From: JAEXOD01 sp963663265
GTDB lineage: Bacteria; Bacteroidota; Ignavibacteria; Ignavibacteriales; Melioribacteraceae
Direction of reading: 5' to 3'
NCBI GenBank assembly: GCA_963663265.2
Contig: CAXXXM010000001.1
Location: forward strand, 1,364,001 to 1,428,000
Length of the DNA stretch: 64,000 bases
The translations under genes were made by a program, and so were the position numbers. Below, one piece after another: positions 25,899 to 34,722 of this stretch; position 1 is the stretch's first letter, and each line of letters begins with the position of its first letter. A model generated the notes under the pieces. It worked only from the letters and a program-made list of their open reading frames with translations. It was not told the origin of the DNA and ran no database searches.

Positions 25899-26390
25899 TT
25901 ACTTCCTAAATATTGGTAAGTTAGCTTTAACCCAAGATTCCCAACCACCAGAAAATACAGAAATATTCTTAAATCCTAAATCTTGTAACCGAGTAGCCAT
26001 ATTTCTACTTAAATCACAGTCTTGACTACTACAATAAATTAGATAATAACCATTTTTATCTAAACTTTTAACAACAGGAAGATAGGGACTAAAACTAAAC
26101 TCCGGAATGTTTATCGAGTTTAAAATATGTCCATCAGAATATTCCCATGGGTCACGAACATCAATAAACAAAGCAATATTATCATCATAAATTCTTTTTG
26201 CAGTTTCTAATGATACAATATTGATTTTATTAAATTTTGAATTTCTCTGTTCTTTTAATTCTCTCACTTCATTTTGAATAGCAAAAATTGTAATTCCATT
26301 AGCAGAAAAATAATTGTAACTAAAAGCAATTATTGCTGTCATAATGATAATGAATATTATGGATTTAATATTAATGTTTTTGAAAATCAT
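25899..26390 (-). CDS. membrane-anchored rhodanese-like protein
   Basis: A 163-residue protein. Residues 10-30 form an N-terminal membrane anchor, followed by a single rhodanese domain: 'LFIDVRDPWEYSDGHILNSINIP', active-site loop 'IYCSSQDCDLSRNMATRLQDLGF' (read in parts) and 'VFSGGWESWV'. The catalytic Cys is the first of 'CSSQDC', and a second Cys replaces the arginine usual in the CxxxxR loop. It probably carries persulphide sulphur on the periplasmic side. It heads the minus-strand chain that continues into the MauE/DoxX and GT9 genes. Confidence 0.85.
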   Translation of the reverse strand: MIFKNINIKSIIFIIIMTAIIAFSYNYFSANGITIFAIQNEVRELKEQRNSKFNKINIVSLETAKRIYDDNIALFIDVRDPWEYSDGHILNSINIPEFSFSPYLPVVKSLDKNGYYLIYCSSQDCDLSRNMATRLQDLGFKNISVFSGGWESWVKANLPIFRK

Positions 26391-26473
26391 TGTGCAGAAA
26401 ATAAATTAATCAATTATAAAAAATAGTAATAATCTTACAAATTTCAAACTTATAAAATATTGAGTTAAGACAT

Positions 26474-28096
26474 CTAATCGCTATCTTCAACAAATTCAAT
26501 TTCTTTAGAAATTTCAGGTTTCACTAATAAAACATCTTCTTTTAATAAAGCAACTTGCCCAACGTTCATTCCTTTTTTCTTAACAACATATTTCTTTAAG
26601 GTAAAAACAACCGGAACAACACCGGCATTTTTTGCCTTGCTGTGGAAAGCCGCCAATGAAGCAACTGCTTTTAAAACATTCTTTGGAATGACTTCCTTTG
26701 TATTTTCAACCCTCAAAACAACATGAGAACCCGAGCTACCTCTAACATGAAACCAAAAATCATTTTGTTTAGCAAAACGAGTTGTTAAAATATCATTATT
26801 AGTGCTATCGCGTCCGACATAAATTTTATATTTTCCAAATGCTATATATTCTTTAAAATTATATTCTTTGTTAATATCTTTTTCGTTCATCTTTGTATTG
26901 CCAAGTTTTAATTCATTTATTAATTCTATAAAATCATTGTAATTTTCACTATCTGATATTTTCTTCTGATATTCAATAAACTTAAAATATCGCTTTTCAG
27001 TTTTACTAAACAATTCTAACGATTTATTATAGTTAATTTTTTCATTTCGTGCTTTATCAAAGTAATTATCCAAACTACTTTTAATATTTTTTACATTTGC
27101 AACTTTAATTTCTATATCTTTTTCAGTTATATAATCAAAAACTCTAATTGTTTCATCATTGACAATTGAATAATTATTAAGATTTGCCAATAATAAATTT
27201 CCATAATGGTAATATAATTCTTCCTTTGAGCCTGAATCAATTCGACTTTTTAAATTGTTTAATTTATCACCAAGTTTTACAAGTTCTTTTTCAACATATT
27301 TTTCTAATGTAGATTTTTTATTATTTCGGTCAGTAAGTCTGCTCTTTAAACCTATATAGAACTGAGTTGCATCATTTATATTATTGAAAGATTTAGTAAA
27401 CTCCAAAATTTTTGCATTATAAAAAGTTGTTGGAATTAAAACTACATTATTAACTAATTTATCCCATCCAACACTTATTGAAGAGGAAAAAATATCCTTA
27501 ATAATACTTTCTTTAACTTCTATTAAATTCACGAGGTCTTTGGATCCTAAACAATTATTTATCTCATTCAAAAATCTTTTATTCTCAAAAAAGTTTTTCT
27601 CGGATAAATTGAATGATTTGACTAATTCAGAATAATTATCCTTACTACTTGTAAATCTTTGATTCCTAATTTCTAAATATTTGTTATTAAGGATATTTTC
27701 TTCAATTTTTTTAAAACTAAAGAGACTATTGTCTTTTACAATAATAATATTTGTTTTAGGTCCCCAATAGAAAAAATACATTTCAGCATTTTCAAGTTCA
27801 AGTCTTATAATTCTATCTTGTTTACTTATGCCTATATCAATTATTCTTGTAGGAAAGATTTCTTTGAAGAACAATGCCGTGTTTTTTTTAGATTTTTTAT
27901 GATCATTCTTTAAATAAAAAATGGGGGAGTTCGATTTTGTAGAAATAATAAGATGTTTATTTGAATAATCGAAGCCTTTAATTGAAAAAAACAATGTATC
28001 TTTCTCTTGGGTATATACTTCTTCCACAACAGAATTTATTAACAAAGGTGTTAGTTCATATATATGTCTTGACAGGATTAAATAATTATTATACAT
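26474..28096 (-). CDS. rqcH: NFACT-family ribosome quality control protein (RqcH-like)
   Basis: A 540-residue NFACT protein that in studied bacteria binds stalled 50S subunits and adds C-terminal Ala tails. The N-terminal NFACT-N part ('YNNYLILSRHIYELTPLL') is followed by a long helical coiled-coil middle and the NFACT-R domain with 'DFWFHVRGSSGSHVVLR' and 'KAVASLAAFHSKAKNAGVVPVVFTLKKYVVK' (read in parts). The first in-frame start would lie inside the nagB terminator hairpin, so I use the ATG at 28094-28096. It has no strong Shine-Dalgarno site. Confidence 0.88.
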   Translation of the reverse strand: MYNNYLILSRHIYELTPLLINSVVEEVYTQEKDTLFFSIKGFDYSNKHLIISTKSNSPIFYLKNDHKKSKKNTALFFKEIFPTRIIDIGISKQDRIIRLELENAEMYFFYWGPKTNIIIVKDNSLFSFKKIEENILNNKYLEIRNQRFTSSKDNYSELVKSFNLSEKNFFENKRFLNEINNCLGSKDLVNLIEVKESIIKDIFSSSISVGWDKLVNNVVLIPTTFYNAKILEFTKSFNNINDATQFYIGLKSRLTDRNNKKSTLEKYVEKELVKLGDKLNNLKSRIDSGSKEELYYHYGNLLLANLNNYSIVNDETIRVFDYITEKDIEIKVANVKNIKSSLDNYFDKARNEKINYNKSLELFSKTEKRYFKFIEYQKKISDSENYNDFIELINELKLGNTKMNEKDINKEYNFKEYIAFGKYKIYVGRDSTNNDILTTRFAKQNDFWFHVRGSSGSHVVLRVENTKEVIPKNVLKAVASLAAFHSKAKNAGVVPVVFTLKKYVVKKKGMNVGQVALLKEDVLLVKPEISKEIEFVEDSD

Positions 28097-28115
28097 TGAA
28101 TAAGGAAAAATAAAT

Positions 28116-28135
28116 CGGCAGTTATTAAACTGCCG
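28116..28135 (-). terminator. terminator after nagB
   Basis: CGGCAGTT and AACTGCCG form a perfect 8-bp stem with a 4-base loop. On the minus strand the hairpin is followed by ATTTATTTTT, giving an intrinsic-type terminator 11 bases after the nagB stop. It also shows that the rqcH start must lie downstream of it. Confidence 0.75.
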
Positions 28136-28146
28136 CAAAAAAATGT

Positions 28147-28953
28147 TTACATAATATAAGGATCTAAGTTAACTGCTTCTATATCTTTAAAATAATTAAC
28201 AGTTCCAACTTTAAGTTCAACAGTTGAAGGGTCGTCGCAAACAATTATACTTTTAGGGTGCATTTGTAAAGCACTTACAGTCCACATATGATTTACACCT
28301 TCTTCAACAACTTTTGCAAGAGCACGTGCTTTTGAGTGCCCAGAAATGATAACAACAACTTCTTCAGAATCAAGGACTGTTTTAACTCCAACAGTTAAAG
28401 CTGTTTTTGGTACCTTATTTACATCATTATCAAAAAATCTTGAATTGGCAATCATTGTATCCATTGTTAAAGTTTTCACACGAGTTAACGAACCTAAACT
28501 TGAACCAGGTTCATTAAATGCAATGTGTCCATCAGGACCAATACCACCTAAAAACAAGTTAATTCCACCCATTTTTTTTATTTTCTTTTCATACTCTTCA
28601 CATTCAATATTAAGATCCTTTGCATTTCCATTTAGGATATTAACATTCTTTTTTGGAATATCTACATGTTCAAAAAAGTTTGACCACATAAAATAATGAT
28701 AGCTTTGGTGGTGATCTTCTGGCAATCCAACATATTCATCCATATTGAATGTAATTACATTTTGAAATGAAACTTTTCCTTCTTGGTACAAGTTAATTAA
28801 TTCTCTATACAATCCAAGAGGAGAAGAACCGGTTGGCAAACCTAACTTGAATGGTTTTTTGGGAGTAGGATTAAATTCATTAATTCTATTCACAATATAT
28901 TTCGCTGCCCATAAAGAAACCATACCATAATTTGGTTGAATAATAAGTCGCAT
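28147..28953 (-). CDS. nagB: glucosamine-6-phosphate deaminase
   Basis: Converts glucosamine 6-phosphate to fructose 6-phosphate and ammonia. The 268 residues fit the hexameric NagB family, with 'LGLPTGSSPLGLYRELI', 'FNMDEYVGLPEDHHQSY' and 'LGGIGPDGHIAFNEPGSSL', which carries the catalytic Asp and His. The partner enzyme gene nagA is on the plus strand at 33487, so the deacetylation and deamination steps are both present but not co-transcribed. A hairpin terminator follows. Confidence 0.95.
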   Translation of the reverse strand: MRLIIQPNYGMVSLWAAKYIVNRINEFNPTPKKPFKLGLPTGSSPLGLYRELINLYQEGKVSFQNVITFNMDEYVGLPEDHHQSYHYFMWSNFFEHVDIPKKNVNILNGNAKDLNIECEEYEKKIKKMGGINLFLGGIGPDGHIAFNEPGSSLGSLTRVKTLTMDTMIANSRFFDNDVNKVPKTALTVGVKTVLDSEEVVVIISGHSKARALAKVVEEGVNHMWTVSALQMHPKSIIVCDDPSTVELKVGTVNYFKDIEAVNLDPYIM

Positions 28954-28985
28954 AATACTCTCATTTATATCTAATAAAAATAAAA

Positions 28986-30248
28986 TTAATTTGGCATTCC
29001 ACGTTTTTTTCTTTCTTCACGTGTTAAATCAAAAACTTTCTTTAATAATCGTACATCAGCCTCAGATAGATTTTTTTGTCTTCTCTCCATTGCTCTTTCA
29101 GCAGATTCCATACTTTTTTCAATTTCATATGTTGTTAATGCTTCTGAACCACCCCAAGTAAAAGAAGGAATATATTTAGCAGGGAATCCATTTCCAAAAA
29201 TATTGCTTGACACTCCAACAACAGTTCCTGTATTAAACATTGTATTAATTGCCGTTTTTGAGTGATCTCCCATAATTAACCCCATAAACTGCATTTTGGA
29301 ATCAACCGGTTCGTCATTAATTGCAACTTTAACATTTCCATAGTTATTTTTTAAATCGCTAATATTTGTATCAGCCCCCATATTAACCCACATGCCTAAA
29401 TATGAATGACCCAAAAATCCATCATGTTGTTTGTTTGAATAAGAATGAATTATTGAACCTTCAATATCTCCACCTACTTTACAAACCTCACCAATACTTG
29501 TATTTTCATAAATTTTAGCACCTGCTTTAACTTGTGTTTTTTTACCAATATAACAGGGACCATGTATGTAAGTATTTGGAAATACCAATACATCTTTATC
29601 AATATATATAGGACCTTTTTCTGCATCTAATACAGCACCAGGTTTTATAACCGTTCCAGTATCAATATATATATCTTCTTTATTTAACAAAAATACTCCG
29701 TCATAAATAGTACCGTTATGAAATGAAGTTTTGTCTTTTGTTAACCATTTAAAATCATCAATTAACGCATCTCTATTAAATTTAATTAAATCCCACGGGT
29801 AACTAATTAAATTAATGTCTATTTCAACTTTCTTAAGATCTGAAAAATCTGATAGAGTAAATAAATCAAAAAGAGACTTCTTAATCATGTCTAATTTTAA
29901 TCCACTTACTCTTGCAGCAACAATATGATCATTATTTACATATAAAGTATCGTCACCATCTAACGGGATATACTCCGAAAAATTAGAAGTCGCAAGTATT
30001 CTTCCATTAATAAAGAGACAACTATTTCCAGCAATCTTATTAACCAATAATTCAGGATACCTCTGTTTAACAGTTTCTTCTAAATAACCTCGGCAATGTA
30101 AACACAAAGGAACATTTGGATAACTCAATTCAATTTTTTCCTTTAATGTAGTTATACCACACCTCAAATCATATTCTGGCATGGTATAAACTAAAGGAAG
30201 TAGTCTTTTATAATTTATCCCTTCAAACAAACAAATAGAATCAACCAT
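28986..30248 (-). CDS. GlmU-like sugar nucleotidyltransferase/acyltransferase-fold protein
   Basis: A 420-residue protein of the NTP_transf_4 type common in this phylum. The N-terminal half is a divergent nucleotidyltransferase ('ICLFEGINYKRLLPLVYTMPEYDLRCGITTL', in parts; 'NSCLFINGRIL'). The C-terminal half, from about residue 195, is a left-handed beta-helix of hexapeptide repeats ('IDKDVLVFPNTYIHGPCYIGKKTQVKAGAKI', in parts). It probably makes an activated amino sugar or sugar phosphate. It lies next to nagB, in keeping with UDP-GlcNAc metabolism, but its exact substrate is not shown. Confidence 0.8.
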   Translation of the reverse strand: MVDSICLFEGINYKRLLPLVYTMPEYDLRCGITTLKEKIELSYPNVPLCLHCRGYLEETVKQRYPELLVNKIAGNSCLFINGRILATSNFSEYIPLDGDDTLYVNNDHIVAARVSGLKLDMIKKSLFDLFTLSDFSDLKKVEIDINLISYPWDLIKFNRDALIDDFKWLTKDKTSFHNGTIYDGVFLLNKEDIYIDTGTVIKPGAVLDAEKGPIYIDKDVLVFPNTYIHGPCYIGKKTQVKAGAKIYENTSIGEVCKVGGDIEGSIIHSYSNKQHDGFLGHSYLGMWVNMGADTNISDLKNNYGNVKVAINDEPVDSKMQFMGLIMGDHSKTAINTMFNTGTVVGVSSNIFGNGFPAKYIPSFTWGGSEALTTYEIEKSMESAERAMERRQKNLSEADVRLLKKVFDLTREERKKRGMPN

Positions 30249-30265
30249 ATTACCCCAATTTGTTA

Positions 30266-31921
30266 TTATTTTGTATATTGATTAAGTACTTGTTTTAACC
30301 ATTTCAAAATCATGAAAATCAAAAAAGCACCAAATAATGCACCAACAAAATTAATTAAGAAAAAGTAAAATTTGTTATCTATACTAACCATCAATCCAGA
30401 TAAAACTCCCGAAAGTTTGTTTCCAATTGATGTAGATAAAAACCATCCACCCATCATAAGCGAGGTTAATCGAGGCGGACTTAATTTGGAAACTAATGCT
30501 AACCCCATAGGACTTAAGCATAATTCACCAACAGTAATAATACCATAACTCATCACTAAATACATTGCTGAACTTTTTGTTGCACCATTATTTGAAGTTG
30601 CAACGGCAAGCATCATTACAGTAGTTGATAGGGCAGTAATAACCATTCCTAAACCAATTTTAGTTGGAGTTGAAGGTTCTTTTCCTTTCTTTCTAAGCAT
30701 TCCCCAAAATCCAACAACAAGAGGAGTTAAGAAAACAACAAAAAATGGATTTATCGATTGAAAAATTTCAGTAGAAATTAATTTTAATTTTTTACCTTCG
30801 GCAGGCCACTCGCTTTTTGGTAAATTCTGGAAATATGGTGTAACATTCTCTTCAACAATTGGTTTTCCATCTTCACCTAAAATTGGTACACCATGAGCAT
30901 CTGTTTTAGTAATCATTTGAAACTCAGGAGCAGCTTCCTCAGTAAATCCAAGAGTTGTCGAAACTCCTTCAACTAAAGCAGGAAGTTCTCTATCTGTAAA
31001 TCTTTCAGCCCATAAAGTAAGTGCTGAACCATTTTGGTGGAAAATTGCCCAGAAAATAATAACAACACTAAATACTGCCAATAATGCTCCAACAGAATCT
31101 TTATCTTCCTTCGATTTTGCCTTCAACCAAAGAGAAGCATAAAAATAAACAACCGGAATAGCAGCAAATAAGAAGGCATCTGTTGAATTAGAACCAATAA
31201 TTGCATGTCCAAAAATCATCTGTGGTATAAACCAACCAATAATTCCAAAAATTCCAGCCGGTAAAAATATTGTCATTACAATTTTACTTATCGGCATATC
31301 TTCAGGTTTAGTAGGTTTAATAATATCAGCTTCTTTAATATGTTTTGAACCTGACCAAAACCAGATTAATCCAATAAACATACCGATTCCGGCTGCCAAA
31401 AACGCATAACCCCAACCGTAGTTATTTCTTAGATATGCTGCAATAAAATTACATACGAATGCCCCTATATTAATTCCCATGTAAAATATATTAAACCCAG
31501 AATCTTTATATGGTTTATATTTTTCATCATTATAAATATTTCCAACTAAAGTAGAAATATTAGGCTTAAAGAAACCATTTCCAACAATGATAAAAAGTAA
31601 AGAAATATAAAATAGAATGTCAGTTGCAAAAGACAATCCAATATAACCTAAACCCATTAAAATTCCACCAATAGTAATTGCAACACGATAACCCAAAACT
31701 CTATCAGCCAACAACCCACCAATAAATGGAGTGAGATAAACTAACGCAATATAAGTACCATAAATATCAGTTGCATTCAAGACACTAAAACCCATTCCTC
31801 CTTTAGAAGTAGGATCTATCATATAGAGAGTAAAAATACCTAACATCAAATAAAAACCGAATCGTTCCCACATTTCAGTAAAAAAAAGGACTGGCAAGCC
31901 TTTTGGCTGGTCTTTAAACAT
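30266..31921 (-). CDS. POT/PTR2-family proton-dependent oligopeptide transporter
   Basis: A 551-residue membrane protein with about 12-14 helices. The hallmark 'FFTEMWERFGFYLM' is the ExxER proton-coupling motif of POT transporters, followed by 'DRVLGYRVAITIGG' and 'GNGFFKPNISTLVGNIY' (second POT signature). A soluble loop of about 60 residues sits before the last helices. It imports di- or tripeptides, possibly including muropeptides given the neighbouring amino-sugar genes (inference). The ATG at 31921 has TTAGGAGA upstream and is preferred over an in-frame start five codons earlier. Confidence 0.92.
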   Translation of the reverse strand: MFKDQPKGLPVLFFTEMWERFGFYLMLGIFTLYMIDPTSKGGMGFSVLNATDIYGTYIALVYLTPFIGGLLADRVLGYRVAITIGGILMGLGYIGLSFATDILFYISLLFIIVGNGFFKPNISTLVGNIYNDEKYKPYKDSGFNIFYMGINIGAFVCNFIAAYLRNNYGWGYAFLAAGIGMFIGLIWFWSGSKHIKEADIIKPTKPEDMPISKIVMTIFLPAGIFGIIGWFIPQMIFGHAIIGSNSTDAFLFAAIPVVYFYASLWLKAKSKEDKDSVGALLAVFSVVIIFWAIFHQNGSALTLWAERFTDRELPALVEGVSTTLGFTEEAAPEFQMITKTDAHGVPILGEDGKPIVEENVTPYFQNLPKSEWPAEGKKLKLISTEIFQSINPFFVVFLTPLVVGFWGMLRKKGKEPSTPTKIGLGMVITALSTTVMMLAVATSNNGATKSSAMYLVMSYGIITVGELCLSPMGLALVSKLSPPRLTSLMMGGWFLSTSIGNKLSGVLSGLMVSIDNKFYFFLINFVGALFGAFLIFMILKWLKQVLNQYTK

Positions 31922-32052
31922 AATTTCTCCTAACAAAAGTTGAATAATTAACTAAAGATAATAAAATAAACCAAAATACTATTATATCATTAATTGTTTT
32001 TTTATATTTACATTCAAAAAAATACAAAAATAATACTAAAAATAAAACTAAT

Positions 32053-32814
32053 ATGCCCAAAGATTTGAATAAAATTACAAGAAAATTGAATGAAAATAAA
32101 AAGCTTAAGAAAACTCTTATCTATTTTATATCCATAATAGTTTTTGTATTCATATTCGATTTAATTATCATGCCATGGTACGTTTACGAATCTGAAGTAA
32201 AAGTTCCAAATTTAATAAATAAATCTCGTGCTGAGGCAGAAAACATTTTAAGTGACAAAGGATTAAACTTTAGAATAGCGGGTACACACTACGATGAAAA
32301 AGTACCTCGTAATTGTGTTATTCTTCAAGTTCCTGCAGCTAATTCAATTGTTAAAGAAGGAAGACAAATTGCTTTGTACATAAGTGGTGGAGAACCAATG
32401 GTTAAAATGCCTTCTTTAGTAGGAAAAAGTTTAAGAGAAGCTAAACTTACAATTCAAAGAGTAGGTTTGAAAGTTGGTACTATCAACGAAACCGAAGCAG
32501 AGTTTGAGCGTGAAACAGTCGTAAATCAAAAAATTTCTACTGGTCAAGAAATTGCTAAAGGTAGTGTAATTGACTTTACAATAAGTACTGGACCAGCAGA
32601 GCAAAAAACATCTGTTCCAAACTTGTTTGGTAAATCGTTGGAAGAGGCAAAAAGATTGTTAATTGAAAATTCTTTAGTTTTGGGTAATACAACAACAATT
32701 CCGTCTCCAAGTTTATTACCTAATACAGTTATGGATCAATATCCTGCTCCAGACAAAGAAGTTGTAGTTGGAGATGCAGTTGATTTAGTTGTTAGCAAAC
32801 TTAGTACAAAATAG
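32053..32814 (+). CDS. membrane-anchored protein with three PASTA domains
   Basis: A 253-residue protein: a basic cytoplasmic tail, one membrane helix (about 20-43), then three PASTA repeats starting at about 54, 122 and 192 ('VPNLINKSRAEAENIL', 'MPSLVGKSLREAKLTI', 'VPNLFGKSLEEAKRLL'). PASTA domains bind peptidoglycan or beta-lactams in kinases and penicillin-binding proteins; here there is no kinase or transpeptidase domain. It opens a plus-strand run with rpe (10 bases downstream), nagA and folP, divergent from the POT transporter gene. Confidence 0.88.
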   Translation: MPKDLNKITRKLNENKKLKKTLIYFISIIVFVFIFDLIIMPWYVYESEVKVPNLINKSRAEAENILSDKGLNFRIAGTHYDEKVPRNCVILQVPAANSIVKEGRQIALYISGGEPMVKMPSLVGKSLREAKLTIQRVGLKVGTINETEAEFERETVVNQKISTGQEIAKGSVIDFTISTGPAEQKTSVPNLFGKSLEEAKRLLIENSLVLGNTTTIPSPSLLPNTVMDQYPAPDKEVVVGDAVDLVVSKLSTK

Positions 32815-32824
32815 TTGAGAAAAA

Positions 32825-33487
32825 ATGAAATATTTAGCTCCTTCAATCTTATCTGCTGATTTTCTTAATCTCCAAAAAGATATTATTTTATTAGAAAAAG
32901 CTAATGCAGATATTATCCATTGCGATATTATGGATGGACAATTTGTTCCAAATATTACTTTTGGGCATTCTTTAGTAAAAAAAGTTAATGAAATTACAAC
33001 TTTACCATTAGATGTTCATTTAATGATTCAAAGACCAGAAAATTTTATTGATTTGTTCGCTGAAGCAGGAGCTAATTATATTTCAGTACATGCAGAAGGA
33101 AACAACCATTTAGATAGATTGATTAACCAAATAAAAAAGAATAATGTAAAAGCCGGCATAGTATTAAATCCGGCTACACCAGTAAGTTATATAAAAGACT
33201 TACTAATGATTGTAGATTTTGTTTTAGTAATGTCTGTAAATCCAGGTTTTGGTGGACAATCGTTCATCAATTATACAAAAAATAAAATTGCTGAATTAGC
33301 AAGTATTAGAAACAACATAGATAATAAATTTTTAATTGAGATTGATGGCGGGGTTAGTTTAGAAAATATAAAAGAATTAGCTGATTTAGGTGTAAATATT
33401 TTTGTCGCTGGTTCTTCAATATTTAACTCATCCGACATCATAAATACAATAACCAGATTTAAAGATATATTAAAGGATTATATGTAA
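32825..33487 (+). CDS. rpe: ribulose-phosphate 3-epimerase
   Basis: Interconverts ribulose 5-phosphate and xylulose 5-phosphate in the pentose phosphate pathway. The 220-residue TIM barrel has 'PSILSADFLNL', metal and catalytic motifs 'DIMDGQFVPNITFG' and 'LDVHLMIQRPE', the phosphate-binding 'VNPGFGGQSF' and 'EIDGGVS'. Its stop overlaps the nagA ATG (TAATG), so the pair is coupled. Confidence 0.96.
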   Translation: MKYLAPSILSADFLNLQKDIILLEKANADIIHCDIMDGQFVPNITFGHSLVKKVNEITTLPLDVHLMIQRPENFIDLFAEAGANYISVHAEGNNHLDRLINQIKKNNVKAGIVLNPATPVSYIKDLLMIVDFVLVMSVNPGFGGQSFINYTKNKIAELASIRNNIDNKFLIEIDGGVSLENIKELADLGVNIFVAGSSIFNSSDIINTITRFKDILKDYM

Positions 33488-34659
33488 TGAATAAGTTAGC
33501 TTTAATGGGCGGTCGGATTATCACACCGTTCAGAGTAGTCAATAACGGAACAGTTTTGATTCATGATGATAAAATTTATGAAATAGGGCACTCAGACGAG
33601 GTAAAAATTAGTGAGAATACAAAAACAATTGACGTAAGCGGTTATACAATTGCTCCCGGTTTTGTTGATTTATTAGTACATGGAGGAGGCGGTTTTGGAT
33701 TTTCTGATGATGGTGGTAATGACGAGAGTATTCAAGCTATTAGTAACTATTTCTTAGCTCAAGGTTCAACCACAATGATGGCAAGTCTTCATGCAAAACC
33801 AAAAGAAAGATTGTTGAATGATTTTAGACGTTTAGTCAAATTTATTAAAGAACATCCTGATTCAAATATTAAAGGTATTCATATGGAAGGACCTTATTTG
33901 AATCCTGAATACAAAGGGGCTATGAATGAAGACTATTTATGGAAACCCACTATTGAAAGTTTTAATGAAATGTATGAAGCTTCTGAAGGATATCTAAAAA
34001 TTATGACTATTGCCCCAGAATTAGATGGAGCATTAAATGTAATTAGGGAAGCATCATTCAGAGGCGTAGTGTGCTCCATTGGGCATTCAACAGCTTCGTA
34101 CGAAGATATAAACAAAGCAATCGATCATGGAGCATGCCACGTAACTCATATGTTTAACGCAATGAAACCTATGCATCATAGAAAACCAAGCTTGATGACT
34201 GCCGCCATGCTCCGCGATGAACTAAAAATTGAATTAATTGCTGATACTTATCATGTTCATCCTGCTATGATGGAAATGTTGTTCAAATTTAAAACTCCTA
34301 AAAATATTATTTTAATTACTGATTCAATCAGAGCTGGTGGCATGCACGAAGGAGAATACCATTTTTCTGATCAAAAAGTATTCTTAAAAGACAACAAAGC
34401 TACATTGGCTGATGGAACTTTAGCAGGGAGCACACTTACATTAAATAAAGCTATTAAAAATTTAATGGAAACTACGGATATTAAAATTACCGATGCTTTT
34501 AGAATGTCATCATTAAATGGTTCAAAAGTTATTGGAGCACATCGAGGTATTCTGGCATCTGGAAAAACAGCAGATATAGTTGTGTTAGATGACAACTACG
34601 ATGTTGAGATGACACTTATTAATGGAAAAATAAAATATAGTAGAAATGAATATAAATGA
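33487..34659 (+). CDS. nagA: N-acetylglucosamine-6-phosphate deacetylase
   Basis: Removes the acetyl group from GlcNAc 6-phosphate, supplying NagB's substrate. The 390-residue amidohydrolase has 'APGFVDLLVHGGGGFGF', the metal motif 'HMEGPYLNPEYKGAM', 'CSIGHSTASY' with a metal His, 'HVTHMFNAMKPMHHRKP' and the catalytic Asp region 'ILITDSIRAGG'. It follows rpe by a one-base overlap. Together with nagB, the GlmU-like protein and the peptide transporter nearby, it fits recovery of cell-wall amino sugars or chitin breakdown products. Confidence 0.95.
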   Translation: MNKLALMGGRIITPFRVVNNGTVLIHDDKIYEIGHSDEVKISENTKTIDVSGYTIAPGFVDLLVHGGGGFGFSDDGGNDESIQAISNYFLAQGSTTMMASLHAKPKERLLNDFRRLVKFIKEHPDSNIKGIHMEGPYLNPEYKGAMNEDYLWKPTIESFNEMYEASEGYLKIMTIAPELDGALNVIREASFRGVVCSIGHSTASYEDINKAIDHGACHVTHMFNAMKPMHHRKPSLMTAAMLRDELKIELIADTYHVHPAMMEMLFKFKTPKNIILITDSIRAGGMHEGEYHFSDQKVFLKDNKATLADGTLAGSTLTLNKAIKNLMETTDIKITDAFRMSSLNGSKVIGAHRGILASGKTADIVVLDDNYDVEMTLINGKIKYSRNEYK

Positions 34660-34722
34660 TTTCATTTATTGCTTTATAATCTAATTAATTATTAAATATT
34701 ACTTAATAAAAATTATAATACT

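Noticed and set aside
28097..28138. Longer rqcH starting at TTG 28138
   Set aside because: The added 14 codons are the nagB terminator hairpin, and the internal ATG gives a standard NFACT start.
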